Positions 29,993 through 37,478 of a DNA stretch of 57,300 nt are shown here, piece after piece. Location of the stretch: contig CAZREI010000006.1 in assembly GCA_964599285.1 (NCBI GenBank), positions 1 through 57,300 on the forward strand, in the 5' to 3' direction. Both the position numbers and the translations under genes were made by a program. Source of the DNA: VGLO01 sp964599285. Its GTDB lineage: Bacteria; Patescibacteriota; Minisyncoccia; Minisyncoccales; Staskawiczbacteraceae. Below the pieces are notes generated by a model. It did not search any database and was not told the DNA's origin. It saw nothing but the letters and a program-made list of their open reading frames with translations. The first letter of the stretch is position 1; every line of letters begins with the position of its first letter.

Positions 29993-30355
29993 TTAAATTA
30001 TTTCAACTTTACCATTACTGCAATCAAGCACAAAAACTTTTTTAAGTTCTTTTAGGAGTTTTGTTCCTATCAGAACAATGTTCGCCTCTTGGATATCAAT
30101 GGTAGTATCAGTGCATTTTCCATCAATACATACCTGTCCCTTACAAACCAAATGCGATGAAGTTGACCCATCGGCTAAGGTACCAGCTTCAACTCCGGCT
30201 AAGATCAATCCAAGTGGAAAAGCTTCGATAAACGGAATTTGCAAGTAGCCATTAAACCCAGAATCAACTAAGGCGTGAATCTTCTTTGAAATTCCCGTAA
30301 CTCCTTTTACTTCTATTTCGATGACTGGCTGGTCGTTATTAAAAGTTCCAAGCAT
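29993..30355 (-). CDS. Retropepsin-like aspartic protease
   Basis: 120 residues from ATG 30355. The motif ALVDSGFNGYLQIP (D-S/T-G, about 29-42) and VLIGTKLLKEL match single-domain clan AA proteases that act as dimers. An in-frame extension to 30448 would run through the 21-base repeats and was rejected. It overlaps the upstream gene by 17 bases, so the two are coupled. Possible roles are processing of a partner or toxin; none can be shown here. Confidence 0.75.
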   Translation of the reverse strand: MLGTFNNDQPVIEIEVKGVTGISKKIHALVDSGFNGYLQIPFIEAFPLGLILAGVEAGTLADGSTSSHLVCKGQVCIDGKCTDTTIDIQEANIVLIGTKLLKELKKVFVLDCSNGKVEII

Positions 30356-30632
30356 GCTTTTTCGCACTATACAGTTTTGGATTCTGGATATTGCCGATTG
30401 GATTCTGGATATTGCCGATTTGAATAATACAAAAAAGCTTGTCGCCAAATTCTTTTTTCGCTTTCTCGAGCGCTACCAACCTATCAGCATCAACTTGATA
30501 TTTTTTTTGTTCAACGTCAATAACCACGTACTGGCCCAAGTACTGTTTTTCAAGAGAATCTTTTAATTCTTCATTATAAAATTTTTCCCCGAATTTTGAA
30601 ATTTCCTCGAGAGAAAGAGATTTGTTATTCAT
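30339..30632 (-). CDS. Hypothetical protein paired with the aspartic protease
   Basis: 97 residues. The N-terminal KFYNEELKDSLEKQYLGQYV and VIDVEQKKYQVDADRLVALEKA, then FGDKLFCIIQIG, form a small alpha/beta domain that I recall next to retropepsin-like genes in other genomes. The last 24 residues come from two 21-base repeats (IGNIQNP twice) and from reading into the start of the next gene, so the ancestral protein probably ended near IIQIG. Confidence 0.65.
   Translation of the reverse strand: MNNKSLSLEEISKFGEKFYNEELKDSLEKQYLGQYVVIDVEQKKYQVDADRLVALEKAKKEFGDKLFCIIQIGNIQNPIGNIQNPKLYSAKKHAWNF
30377..30418. repeat. Two perfect 21-base direct repeats in coding sequence
   Basis: Each unit is TTGGATT-CTGGATA-TTGCCGA, that is three 7-mers. 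It adds IGNIQNP twice to the 30339-30632 protein. It looks like one arm of the 7-mer arrays found elsewhere in the window. Confidence 0.8.
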
Positions 30633-30667
30633 ACTGGCAGTATAGCACTTTCCTTTTTTATTTCAAA

Positions 30668-31699
30668 TTACTCCTTTTCCGATAGCACGGCTTTGAGTGT
30701 CAGCTCTTGCCCTTCGCGCAGAACTTTAAAATGGGTTTCTTGGCCTATTTTGCATTTTTGCAATATGCTCGCCAGTGGATTTTGAGCCGTGATTTTCTGG
30801 CCGTTGACTTCCAGCAAAATATCAAATTCCTTAATACCGGCCTTATCCGCGGCTGACCCCTTAATCACCGGATGCTCTCCCAGCATTTCACGAACCACCA
30901 ACGCCCCGTCTTCCACCGGCAACTTGTTGGCCTTGGCCATGTCTTTGGAAATAATGACATATCTTACCCCCAAAAACGGCACCACGATTTTGCCGAATTT
31001 TTTTACTTCGGCCAAATCTTTTTTGGCATAGTTTACCGGAATAGCAAAGCCAATATTTTGCGCGCCCATAATCATGGCGGTGTTAATGCCAATGACTTGC
31101 CCCTTCATATTGACCAGCGGACCGCCGGAGTTTCCCGGGTTAATGGCCGCGTCGGTTTGAATAAGGCCGCGCAAGTTTTGCATTTGATTATCCGCGCCGC
31201 CAAAAGCGGTGATGTAGCGGGAAAGCCCAGACACAATTCCTTTTGACAGGGTATCGGTAAATTCGCCCAAAGCGTTTCCAATGGCAACCACTTCTTCGCC
31301 TATTTGGATGGTGTCGGAATTGGCCAAATTAATCCAGGGAAAATGCCGGCCTTCAATTTTAAGCACGGCAATGTCGTTAATCGGATTTCGGCTCAACACT
31401 TTGGCAGCGTGTTTGTGTTTTGGATCTATGATCACTGTGTAGTCGGCCGTAGTATCAGCCACCACATGGTTTGAAGTCAGTACGTATCCGTCGCGGGAAA
31501 TAATAAACCCCGACCCGCCGCCAATCTGCGTTTTTTCCACCAAACCTTTGCCGTCTTTTTGGACCATGGGCATGATGTACTCTTTGCCACCGTAGGGAAA
31601 ACTATAAAAATCCTCAACTTTTGGCAAGTCTTTGGAAACCACAATGCTAATGACAGCCGGACAAACCTTTTTGGCTATTTTAACGATGGGAGACTTCAT
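30668..31699 (-). CDS. HtrA/DegP-like trypsin-type serine protease with PDZ domain
   Basis: 343 residues. Catalytic triad: His in TSNHVVADT, Asp in INDIAVLKIEG, Ser in GNSGGPLVNM. A PDZ domain follows (about 245-335: AADKAGIKEFDILLEVNGQK). No signal peptide or membrane helix is visible at the N-terminus (MKSPIVKIAKKVCPAVISIV), unlike most HtrA, so it may be cytosolic or exported without a classical signal. The start region is unusual because a repeat cassette ends next to it. Confidence 0.92.
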   Translation of the reverse strand: MKSPIVKIAKKVCPAVISIVVSKDLPKVEDFYSFPYGGKEYIMPMVQKDGKGLVEKTQIGGGSGFIISRDGYVLTSNHVVADTTADYTVIIDPKHKHAAKVLSRNPINDIAVLKIEGRHFPWINLANSDTIQIGEEVVAIGNALGEFTDTLSKGIVSGLSRYITAFGGADNQMQNLRGLIQTDAAINPGNSGGPLVNMKGQVIGINTAMIMGAQNIGFAIPVNYAKKDLAEVKKFGKIVVPFLGVRYVIISKDMAKANKLPVEDGALVVREMLGEHPVIKGSAADKAGIKEFDILLEVNGQKITAQNPLASILQKCKIGQETHFKVLREGQELTLKAVLSEKE

Positions 31700-31709
31700 A
31701 ATTTGGAGT

Positions 31710-31845
31710 AGTCACGAATATACAAATACGATCAAATATACAAATATTGCAAATATACGAATTCGCCCGCCGTCATTGCGAGCCACAGCGCGGCAATCCA
31801 GCACATTCGTATATTATTTCAGATTTGCATATTCGTGATTACTCC
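31710..31845. repeat. Inverted ACGAATATAC array with nested ATTGCGAG repeat
   Basis: The left arm has ATACAAAT/ATACGA units, the right arm ATTCGTATATT to CATATTCGTGATTACTCC. In the loop sits a GTCATTGCGAG fragment (31768-31800). The right arm is nearly the same as at 46510-46566. Confidence 0.8.
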
Positions 31846-31900
31846 ATTTATTTTACCAAGTTCATTGAAAAGAATCAATTTTTAGGATAGAGTGAAAATG

Positions 31901-32044
31901 TAATTGACCTAATTCCCCTAATTATTCTAATTGACCTAAATAAATCATAATGACCAAAATCCCAAAACCGTTTTAGCAATTAGGCATTCACGTTTTTAGT
32001 CATTCCTTAGAATAATTAGGTTAATTAGAATAATTAGAATAATT
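31901..32044. repeat. Inverted 9-mer array (ATTATTCTA family)
   Basis: Complete copy with core CCAAAATCCCAAAACCGTTT and GCATTCACGTTTTTAGTCATT, split in two. It stands just before tRNA-Arg. Confidence 0.85.
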
Positions 32045-32054
32045 GCAATATCGG

Positions 32055-32126
32055 GCCCTCGTCGTTCAATGGACAGGATGAATCTTTCCTAAAGATTCGA
32101 TGTAGGTTCAATTCCTACCGAGGGCA
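32055..32126 (+). tRNA. tRNA-Arg (anticodon CCU)
   Basis: 72 bases. Acceptor GCCCTCG / CGAGGGC, anticodon stem AATCT/AGATT with loop TTCCTAA, T-arm GTAGG TTCAATT CCTAC. The D-arm is short but foldable. Confidence 0.93.
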
Positions 32127-32138
32127 CAAAATTTCAGC

Positions 32139-32180
32139 AAAAAAGCCTGGATTTTTTACCAAAAATCAGGCTTTTTTTAT
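32139..32180 (+). terminator. Terminator after tRNA-Arg
   Basis: AAAAAAGCCTG / CAGGCTTTTTTT stem with a long A/T loop. Confidence 0.8.
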
Positions 32181-32215
32181 GCAATTTTCGTGCAATAGTA
32201 ATCCACAGCAAAGGA

Positions 32216-32244
32216 TTGACACGGGGCCTTAAAAGGAGTATATT
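32216..32244 (+). promoter_or_regulatory. Promoter of the 32349 gene
   Basis: TTGACA at 32216-32221, 17-base spacer, TATATT at 32239-32244. Confidence 0.75.
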
Positions 32245-32348
32245 TAACACAGTTGTTAGAAGCACAAAAAGGTCAATTTTGAGCGTAATGAAGCGTGAAA
32301 AACCCTTCAAATAAAGGGTGAATTATCGTAATATTAAGCGTAAAATAT

Positions 32349-32741
32349 ATGGCCGAATTTAATCCAGAAGTCATTGATAGCGACAAGCAAACGAGCGTCA
32401 AGGTGCTCTTGCCGGCGGTGGTGCTGGCAGCTTCTCTGCGGTATTCTATGTTGTTTACCGCGGGAATCGTTGCCGGGTATGTGCTTTGCAAAATATTTTG
32501 CCATGTCTTTGTCCACAAAAGCAAAATAGAAACCATTTTTTTGGATTACGGAAAGTGGAGAATCCACCTGCATCACTGGATTATGGGCATCATTTTACTG
32601 GCGATTGTGTGGGTAGTTGACCATTACTATCTTCCGACGCTTTTTGCCGGATTTGTGTGCGGGGTCATCATCCAGGATATTTACGATTACAACGATTGGC
32701 ACCAGGTGATTGTCAAAAATGATGAGCAGAAAATCGCATAG
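32349..32741 (+). CDS. Small integral membrane protein of unknown function
   Basis: 130 residues. Hydrophobic segments at about 19-30, 33-52, 76-92 and 96-110. Polar signature WRIHLHHWIMG (three His before a helix) and a C-terminal IIQDIYDYNDWHQVIVK. The clustered His could bind metal or act in proton transfer. An ATG at 32349 is used; no strong ribosome binding site. It has a promoter and terminator of its own. Confidence 0.65.
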   Translation: MAEFNPEVIDSDKQTSVKVLLPAVVLAASLRYSMLFTAGIVAGYVLCKIFCHVFVHKSKIETIFLDYGKWRIHLHHWIMGIILLAIVWVVDHYYLPTLFAGFVCGVIIQDIYDYNDWHQVIVKNDEQKIA

Positions 32742-32759
32742 TGAATTAAAATAATCACC

Positions 32760-32787
32760 AAAAATGCCCCAAACGGGGCATTTTTGC
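32760..32787 (+). terminator. Terminator of the 32349 gene
   Basis: AAAATGCCCC / GGGGCATTTTT stem with loop AAAC. Confidence 0.85.
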
Positions 32788-32821
32788 TGGCATTTTTTCC
32801 AGAAAAAAGTAGAATGGAATC

Positions 32822-32906
32822 GGAGGAGTCGCATAGCGGCCATTGCAATGGTTTCGAAAACCATAACCTCGCAAGAGGTTCGAGGGTTCGAGTCCCTCCT
32901 CCTCCG
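32822..32906 (+). tRNA. tRNA-Ser (anticodon CGA)
   Basis: A complete class II tRNA of 85 bases with discriminator G. Acceptor GGAGGAG / CTCCTCC, anticodon stem ATGGT/ACCAT with loop TTCGAAA, long variable arm AACCTCGCAAGAGGTT, T-arm GAGGG TTCGAGT CCCTC. Confidence 0.95.
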
Positions 32907-32910
32907 CACT

Positions 32911-32938
32911 AAAAACAGAGGTTTTTATCTCTGTTTTT
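32911..32938 (+). terminator. Terminator of tRNA-Ser
   Basis: AAAAACAGAG / CTCTGTTTTTG stem with T-rich loop. Confidence 0.8.
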
Positions 32939-32997
32939 GTTTACATAGAATTTCATTTCAAAGCAACAAAGGGGTAAAAAAAGCAAGGCGCAAACTA

Positions 32998-33027
32998 TTG
33001 ACAAAAATCGAATAATGATGCTATAAT
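32998..33027 (+). promoter_or_regulatory. Strong sigma-70 promoter of the 33078 gene
   Basis: TTGACA at 32998-33003, 18-base spacer, perfect TATAAT at 33022-33027. Confidence 0.85.
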
Positions 33028-33077
33028 GTTGATAGCATCGAGTTGACAATTCAACTACCTTTTTCAAGGAGACGACC

Positions 33078-34013
33078 GTGGAACACCAGGCAACGTACTC
33101 GAAGATTATCGACCCAGCAACGTACAATGCGCTCATCGCAGTGCATCTGTATATCGCTGCAGCCGATAAAGCCATCTGCCAAATCGTTGCTCACGATTGT
33201 GGCGGCAAGTCGAAAGAAGTGCTGGAAATCGGCTGTGGGCCGGCGCGCATTCTGCCTCTTTTGGCTGATGCCCAATACGAGCCTTTCATTCATCTCACTG
33301 GCATCGACCATGACGAAACATTTGTGGAATATGCCAAAGAGGTGATGAAGCGAACGGGTACGGTCACAAGAGTTCTGCTCGCCGATGCCACAACTTACCA
33401 GCACATCAGGCCCATCGACATCGCTGTCAGTCAGGGATTCCATCACCATGTTCCCAAAGGAGAACAAACCCGTCTTTACTTGGAGAACATCTACCGACAA
33501 CTCAAACCTGGTGGTATCTACGTGGTGGGCGACGAGTTCCTGCCTCACTACGATACCAGCGAGGAACGACTACGACGAGCAGTGGTGTGGTATTCCCACA
33601 TTATCAGCCATGCCCTGTACGGAAAGTACGAGCAACTGGCGGTCGAAGAAGCAAAGACGCTTCTCGATGACTTGGCAGAGGGCACCCAAGAAGGTGTTGC
33701 CAAAAGCGATGCTCAAATCAAGTATGTCCTCGACAACATCAAAAACATCGACCACGACGACAAGTTGCCCCATTACCGCAAGGTCAATGAGCAACAGGTG
33801 GAAGATTTCCTTGCAGGCGTTGCTTCTCTGCGAAGTCAGCAACCACAAGGAACTCCTTCGATGGATTTGTCCCGTGGCGACTTCAAGGTCTGCCATCGTG
33901 TTTTCTGCAAAGAAGTGGAAACTGTTGGTTTCGAGGTCATCGGTGTCAAAACCGTTGGCCCCATCGAAACCATCGGCGCCATGGCAGTGTATACGCTCCT
34001 GAAGCCACAGTAA
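33078..34013 (+). CDS. SAM-dependent methyltransferase
   Basis: 311 residues from GTG 33078, with AAGGAG eight bases upstream. SAM-binding motif I is VLEIGCGPARILPLL (about 48-62), followed by LTGIDHDETFVEYAKE, the acidic loop after strand 2. Motif III is LKPGGIYVVGDEFLPHY. A helical insert (170-235) before the last strands may select the substrate, which is unknown. Codon use is G/C-richer than the core genes. Canonical promoter and ribosome binding site set it apart from its neighbours, as in the 12867 gene. Confidence 0.82.
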   Translation: MEHQATYSKIIDPATYNALIAVHLYIAAADKAICQIVAHDCGGKSKEVLEIGCGPARILPLLADAQYEPFIHLTGIDHDETFVEYAKEVMKRTGTVTRVLLADATTYQHIRPIDIAVSQGFHHHVPKGEQTRLYLENIYRQLKPGGIYVVGDEFLPHYDTSEERLRRAVVWYSHIISHALYGKYEQLAVEEAKTLLDDLAEGTQEGVAKSDAQIKYVLDNIKNIDHDDKLPHYRKVNEQQVEDFLAGVASLRSQQPQGTPSMDLSRGDFKVCHRVFCKEVETVGFEVIGVKTVGPIETIGAMAVYTLLKPQ

Positions 34014-34099
34014 CAGGACCAATTCGGTCAAGCCTCATGTTTTCAACTTCAGTTGTGCGTGGGGCTTTTTTCTTTAGTACTTCCGCAGTTAACTTTTTA

Positions 34100-34131
34100 T
34101 AAAAAAGAGGCTGGAATCCAGCCTCTTTTTA
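34100..34131. terminator. Bidirectional terminator
   Basis: AAAAAAGAGGCTGG / CCAGCCTCTTTTT with loop AAT. It serves the methyltransferase (plus) and the response regulator (minus). A weaker GC hairpin with six T at about 34033-34071 precedes it. Confidence 0.9.
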
Positions 34132-34148
34132 CTACTATGTTTACGCAA

Positions 34149-34520
34149 CTACTCTATTCCTAATTTGGCTTTTGCTTTGGCTACAATGTCGTCTATGCGG
34201 GTGTCGGATTTTATGATGTAGTCAAACTTTTTTTCGGGATCGCGCGCGTCTTCAACATCTTTTAGGTTGGTCAAAAACATAATAGGCATTCCGGCATCGG
34301 TTTCCCAGATTTTTTTAGCCATGTCTATGCCGTCCATTTTGGGAATTAAAATGTCAGACAAAATGAGGTCGGGCTTTTCTTGTTGGGCCACAACCACGCC
34401 TTCCTGGCCATCTTTGGCGGTGACTACCGAAAAACCCTCGGTGGTAAACTTTTTTTGCAGGATGAAAAGGAAATCCTCATCGTCTTCCACCAGTAAAATT
34501 TTTTTATTTATTGTTGCCAT
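34149..34520 (-). CDS. Response regulator receiver domain (CheY-like)
   Basis: A 123-residue single receiver domain with no output domain. The acidic pocket is VEDDEDF, the phosphorylated Asp is in LILSDILIP (about residue 58), and the conserved Thr and Lys are in MFLTNL and YIIKSD. Last gene of the leftward pil cluster, separated from it by a repeat cassette; stand-alone receivers next to pilus genes often control motility. No histidine kinase is in the window. Confidence 0.92.
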   Translation of the reverse strand: MATINKKILLVEDDEDFLFILQKKFTTEGFSVVTAKDGQEGVVVAQQEKPDLILSDILIPKMDGIDMAKKIWETDAGMPIMFLTNLKDVEDARDPEKKFDYIIKSDTRIDDIVAKAKAKLGIE

Positions 34521-34530
34521 ATTCCTTTTG

Positions 34531-34637
34531 AAATTCTAAATCCTAAACTCTAAAACGACGTCGATGTTATGATTTAGAATTTAGGTATTGGGATTTATTT
34601 AGAATAATTAGGTCAATTAGAATAATTAGAATAATTT
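34531..34637. repeat. Inverted TTCTAAA 7-mer array joined to a half 9-mer array
   Basis: Left TTCTAAA-TCCTAAA-CTCTAAA (34532-34552), loop ACGACGTCG, right TTTAGAATTTAGG. Directly after it lies the right arm of the ATTATTCTA family (34590-34637). Two families are fused here. Confidence 0.8.
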
Positions 34638-34649
34638 TCAAACATGGAT

Positions 34650-34958
34650 TTATCTGCTGTTGAAAGGGTCTGGATAATTGCTATTTGAAAAAACCTGAAA
34701 ATCCTGGTCTTGCTGCTGCCAAACCCGCAACACCTTTTGGTAATCAGTATAGTCAAAGGTGATGTTTTTTTCAATACCGTCGGGCACATCTGCCTGCACA
34801 ACCACCACGTAATTATAAAATAGCAAAAGTCCCAGCAAAAGATCTAGGGCAATCAAGCCCATGATAAAAGCAAAGGCGCGCGAGCCCACCATCCAGGGAA
34901 TTTTTTTTGCCTTGCCCAATACTCCGGCAAGAGATGTAGTGCCAAATTTCATATTCAT
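34650..34958 (-). CDS. Membrane protein at the end of the pil operon
   Basis: 102 residues, one membrane helix at about 30-52 (FIMGLIALDLLLGLLLFYNY), short cytoplasmic N-terminus, extracytoplasmic C-terminus ending DPFNSR. It starts within the stop of pilO (ATGA overlap), so it is translationally coupled. It occupies the place where pilP lies in proteobacteria but shows no PilP similarity. Probably part of the pilus alignment complex. Confidence 0.65.
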   Translation of the reverse strand: MNMKFGTTSLAGVLGKAKKIPWMVGSRAFAFIMGLIALDLLLGLLLFYNYVVVVQADVPDGIEKNITFDYTDYQKVLRVWQQQDQDFQVFSNSNYPDPFNSR

Positions 34959-35518
34959 TTTTTTGTAAACGTGGTTATCAAAAGCGTAGCGCTGACCTCG
35001 GAGTTTTGGGTTAAAGCTTTTTGATTCAAAGGAGCCTGGGACGCCGCGCCCGCTTTTTGAATTTCAATATTTTTGACGTCAACCAAATATGGGCCGTGTT
35101 CAATGGTTCCCAAGAATTTTACGATATTTTCAAAATTTCCGCGCACAAATAGCTGAAACGAAACCGTCTGCTGTTTTGCCTGCGAGCCGGCAGGCACCAG
35201 GGAAATTTGGGCATCAAGCGCAAAAGCGCTGGCGGTATCTTCCAAAAATTTTATCAGGTCCACCGGATTTTGCGGATCAATGAAAAGGCCATCCATTTTT
35301 TGAAGCTTTGGCTTGTAGCTTTCGTAGACGGTTTTAAAGTGCTCTATTTCGCTGTTTTGCAATTGCAGAGCGGCCGTGTCTTGTTTGATGGAAAGCAAAT
35401 TGGCAGAATTGTTTTGGATGTCTGCCATCAACGGCAGAACACCAAAAATCACCAGCGCCGCAATGATTGCGCCGAATATTCCCGCGACAACGTAGATAGG
35501 GTTAAACGTGATTTTCAT
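34955..35518 (-). CDS. pilO: Type IV pilus inner-membrane protein PilO
   Basis: 187 residues: one N-terminal membrane helix (about 8-29), a coiled-coil stretch (35-75) and a ferredoxin-like C-terminal domain (FQLFVRGNFENIVKFLGTIE). With PilN it forms the heterodimer that links the ATPase platform to the pilus. Overlaps pilN by 4 bases (ATGA). Confidence 0.85.
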   Translation of the reverse strand: MKITFNPIYVVAGIFGAIIAALVIFGVLPLMADIQNNSANLLSIKQDTAALQLQNSEIEHFKTVYESYKPKLQKMDGLFIDPQNPVDLIKFLEDTASAFALDAQISLVPAGSQAKQQTVSFQLFVRGNFENIVKFLGTIEHGPYLVDVKNIEIQKAGAASQAPLNQKALTQNSEVSATLLITTFTKK

Positions 35519-36066
35519 GGCATTGGGTTAATTTCAAAAGAAACGTGGAACGTGCTGTTTTTGGGCGATATCCAGCTTTCCGGTGAAAAATTCAGGTTTT
35601 TTATTTGCGCCGTTGCTTCAAGATTTTTTTGAAAAACTAACAGGTCCTCTCGCGATCCGCTAAATCCCGAAGCCGTTCCTTTCATGGGCCCTTTGTCGGT
35701 TTTTTGCACAGACAGGTCTGTCAGGTAAATGCTTTGGGGAATGGAAACAGAGGTGATGGCTTTCACAATGGCACTCATGTACGCTTCTTTTTGGTAGAAC
35801 TGCTCGAGCTGCTGCAAGGTTGCGTTACTTTGGCCGATGATATTGCTGAAGGTTAAAAAATCCGGCGTTTGCAGGTCTTTGCGGGTTTGGTCTAGCGCCA
35901 CTTTTTCAGAATTGATTTCTCCCAAAAGGTAAAAGTGTATGGAAAGCAAAACCAGCACCAGGCACACCAGCGGTACGGTCAGGGTAATTCCCAGCACCAT
36001 GGTTAACTTTTTATTTTTCTGAAGTTGAAGTTTGGCTTTTTCTTCGGGAGGAAGAAGGTTAATCAT
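35515..36066 (-). CDS. pilN: Type IV pilus assembly protein PilN
   Basis: 183 residues. The N-terminal MINLLPPEEK is the conserved PilN motif that binds the groove of PilM. A membrane helix follows (about 24-48), then a coiled coil and a ferredoxin-like domain (DLSVQKTDKGPMKGTASGFS). Separated from pilM by the repeat cassette at 36070. Confidence 0.9.
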   Translation of the reverse strand: MINLLPPEEKAKLQLQKNKKLTMVLGITLTVPLVCLVLVLLSIHFYLLGEINSEKVALDQTRKDLQTPDFLTFSNIIGQSNATLQQLEQFYQKEAYMSAIVKAITSVSIPQSIYLTDLSVQKTDKGPMKGTASGFSGSREDLLVFQKNLEATAQIKNLNFSPESWISPKNSTFHVSFEINPMP

Positions 36067-36069
36067 GCG

Positions 36070-36230
36070 AAATTATTCTAATTGTTCTAATTACACTAAT
36101 TATTCTAAAGAATGTTAAAAAAAGTGAATGACTAATTGCTAAAACGGTTTTGGGATTTTGGTCATTGCCCGCCTCGCCTCGACGGCGATTCGAGGCTGGG
36201 GGATTTATTTAGGTTAATTAGAGTAATTAA
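36070..36230. repeat. Inverted 9-mer array with nested GCCTCG palindrome
   Basis: Family arms and core are present, but the spacer is interrupted at 36166-36201 by the block CCCGCCTCG...CGAGGCTGGG also seen in gyrA and ftsH. The stop codon of pilM lies in the right arm. Confidence 0.85.
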
Positions 36231-37318
36231 TCAGTGCTATCATTCGCGCCGCGCAGAGCAAGACCCAACGCGGTGGCAAACGACAGGAATGTTTTGTTGA
36301 CATCGTCGTTTAACTGGCGCGCCGAAAAATGCATCCAGGAATCCTTCACTTCCACCGGAACTTCGAGCCTGCCCGAAAGAAACTGAGCCAGCCCTTTTAA
36401 ATTGGCGCCGCCGCCGCAAAGGAAAATTTTGCTAATGTTGCCCTGGTTTCCGGTGTGCTCGTGCGAGGTATGCTCTTGGTAAAAATCCAAATACTTTTTA
36501 ATTTGGGTGCAAAGATCTTCCAAAATGGGTGTGATGGCCTGCTGGATTTTTTTTGATCGGTAATCGGTTTTGGCAATAGCAAGATCATATTTTACTTTCA
36601 ACTTTTCCGATTTGGCCAAGTCAATGCCCAGCGCCTTGGCGATGGCCGCCGTCAGTTGTTGGGAAGAAATGGCAATGGAATGGGTAAACTGGATGGATCG
36701 GCCGGCAAAGACAATAAAATCGGTGCTGTTTTTACCAAAGTCAATTAAAGCAATGGGCGCGGTGGACAGTTCGTTTTTTACCAGGGCCCGGGCAATGGCT
36801 TCCGATTCAACTTCCATGGCCAGCGGAATAAGGCCGGCCTTTTTAATGCAGGCAACATAAGAATTTACGATTTTTTTGGGCATGGCAACAATGAGCACGT
36901 CCAGGTGATTTTGGCCGGATTTGATGGGAGCAATAACTTCAAAATCCAGGTACACTTCGCTCATGGGCAGGGGGATATAATTTTCAGCTTCAAACGGCAC
37001 GGCCAGTTTTAATTCTTCTTCTTTCATCAGGGGCATTTTGATGACTTCCAAAAACGACCGCTCTTCGGGCAAAGAAGCGATAACGTACTTGGTGCGCAAA
37101 CGCTCTCCGTGGATGTTCCGGCAGGCGGCTTGGATGACTTTGGCCAGCGCGTCTTCGTCTTTAACGGCGCCTTTTTCTATGACGCCCGGCTGGATTTCCA
37201 AGTGATTAAAAGATGCCAGCTTAAAAAAACCCGTCTTGCGTTTAAGCTTGATGATTTTCAGCGACATGTCGCTAATGTCCAGACCGAAGGCTTCTTTTTC
37301 CAGGGTCAAAAACTTCAT
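36227..37318 (-). CDS. pilM: Type IV pilus assembly ATPase-like protein PilM
   Basis: 363 residues of the actin/FtsA-like fold. Phosphate-binding segments are GLDISDMSLKIIKL (about 12-25), LIDFGKNSTDFIVF (about 189-202) and IFLCGGGANLKGLAQFL. PilM sits on the cytoplasmic face and binds the N-terminus of PilN. The start is ATG 37318, just after a palindromic element. First of the pilMNO block. Confidence 0.93.
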   Translation of the reverse strand: MKFLTLEKEAFGLDISDMSLKIIKLKRKTGFFKLASFNHLEIQPGVIEKGAVKDEDALAKVIQAACRNIHGERLRTKYVIASLPEERSFLEVIKMPLMKEEELKLAVPFEAENYIPLPMSEVYLDFEVIAPIKSGQNHLDVLIVAMPKKIVNSYVACIKKAGLIPLAMEVESEAIARALVKNELSTAPIALIDFGKNSTDFIVFAGRSIQFTHSIAISSQQLTAAIAKALGIDLAKSEKLKVKYDLAIAKTDYRSKKIQQAITPILEDLCTQIKKYLDFYQEHTSHEHTGNQGNISKIFLCGGGANLKGLAQFLSGRLEVPVEVKDSWMHFSARQLNDDVNKTFLSFATALGLALRGANDSTD

Positions 37319-37361
37319 CGTATAATTATTGTACCATTAAAAACAATCTTCCAAAATATGT

Positions 37362-37475
37362 AATGCAAATCTACAAATCTCATGCTAATCTACGAAACCG
37401 CGAATACGACGAATGTCGTAGAGCGCACACATTAGCAATTTTGTAGATTAGCATAAGATTTGTAGATTTGCATTG
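37362..37475. repeat. 114-bp palindromic element (AATCTAC family)
   Basis: Nearly perfect ~31-bp inverted arms starting ATGCAAATCTACAAATCT. Homologous to 14172-14281 in the opposite orientation. No ORF. Confidence 0.85.
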
Positions 37476-37478
37476 CCA

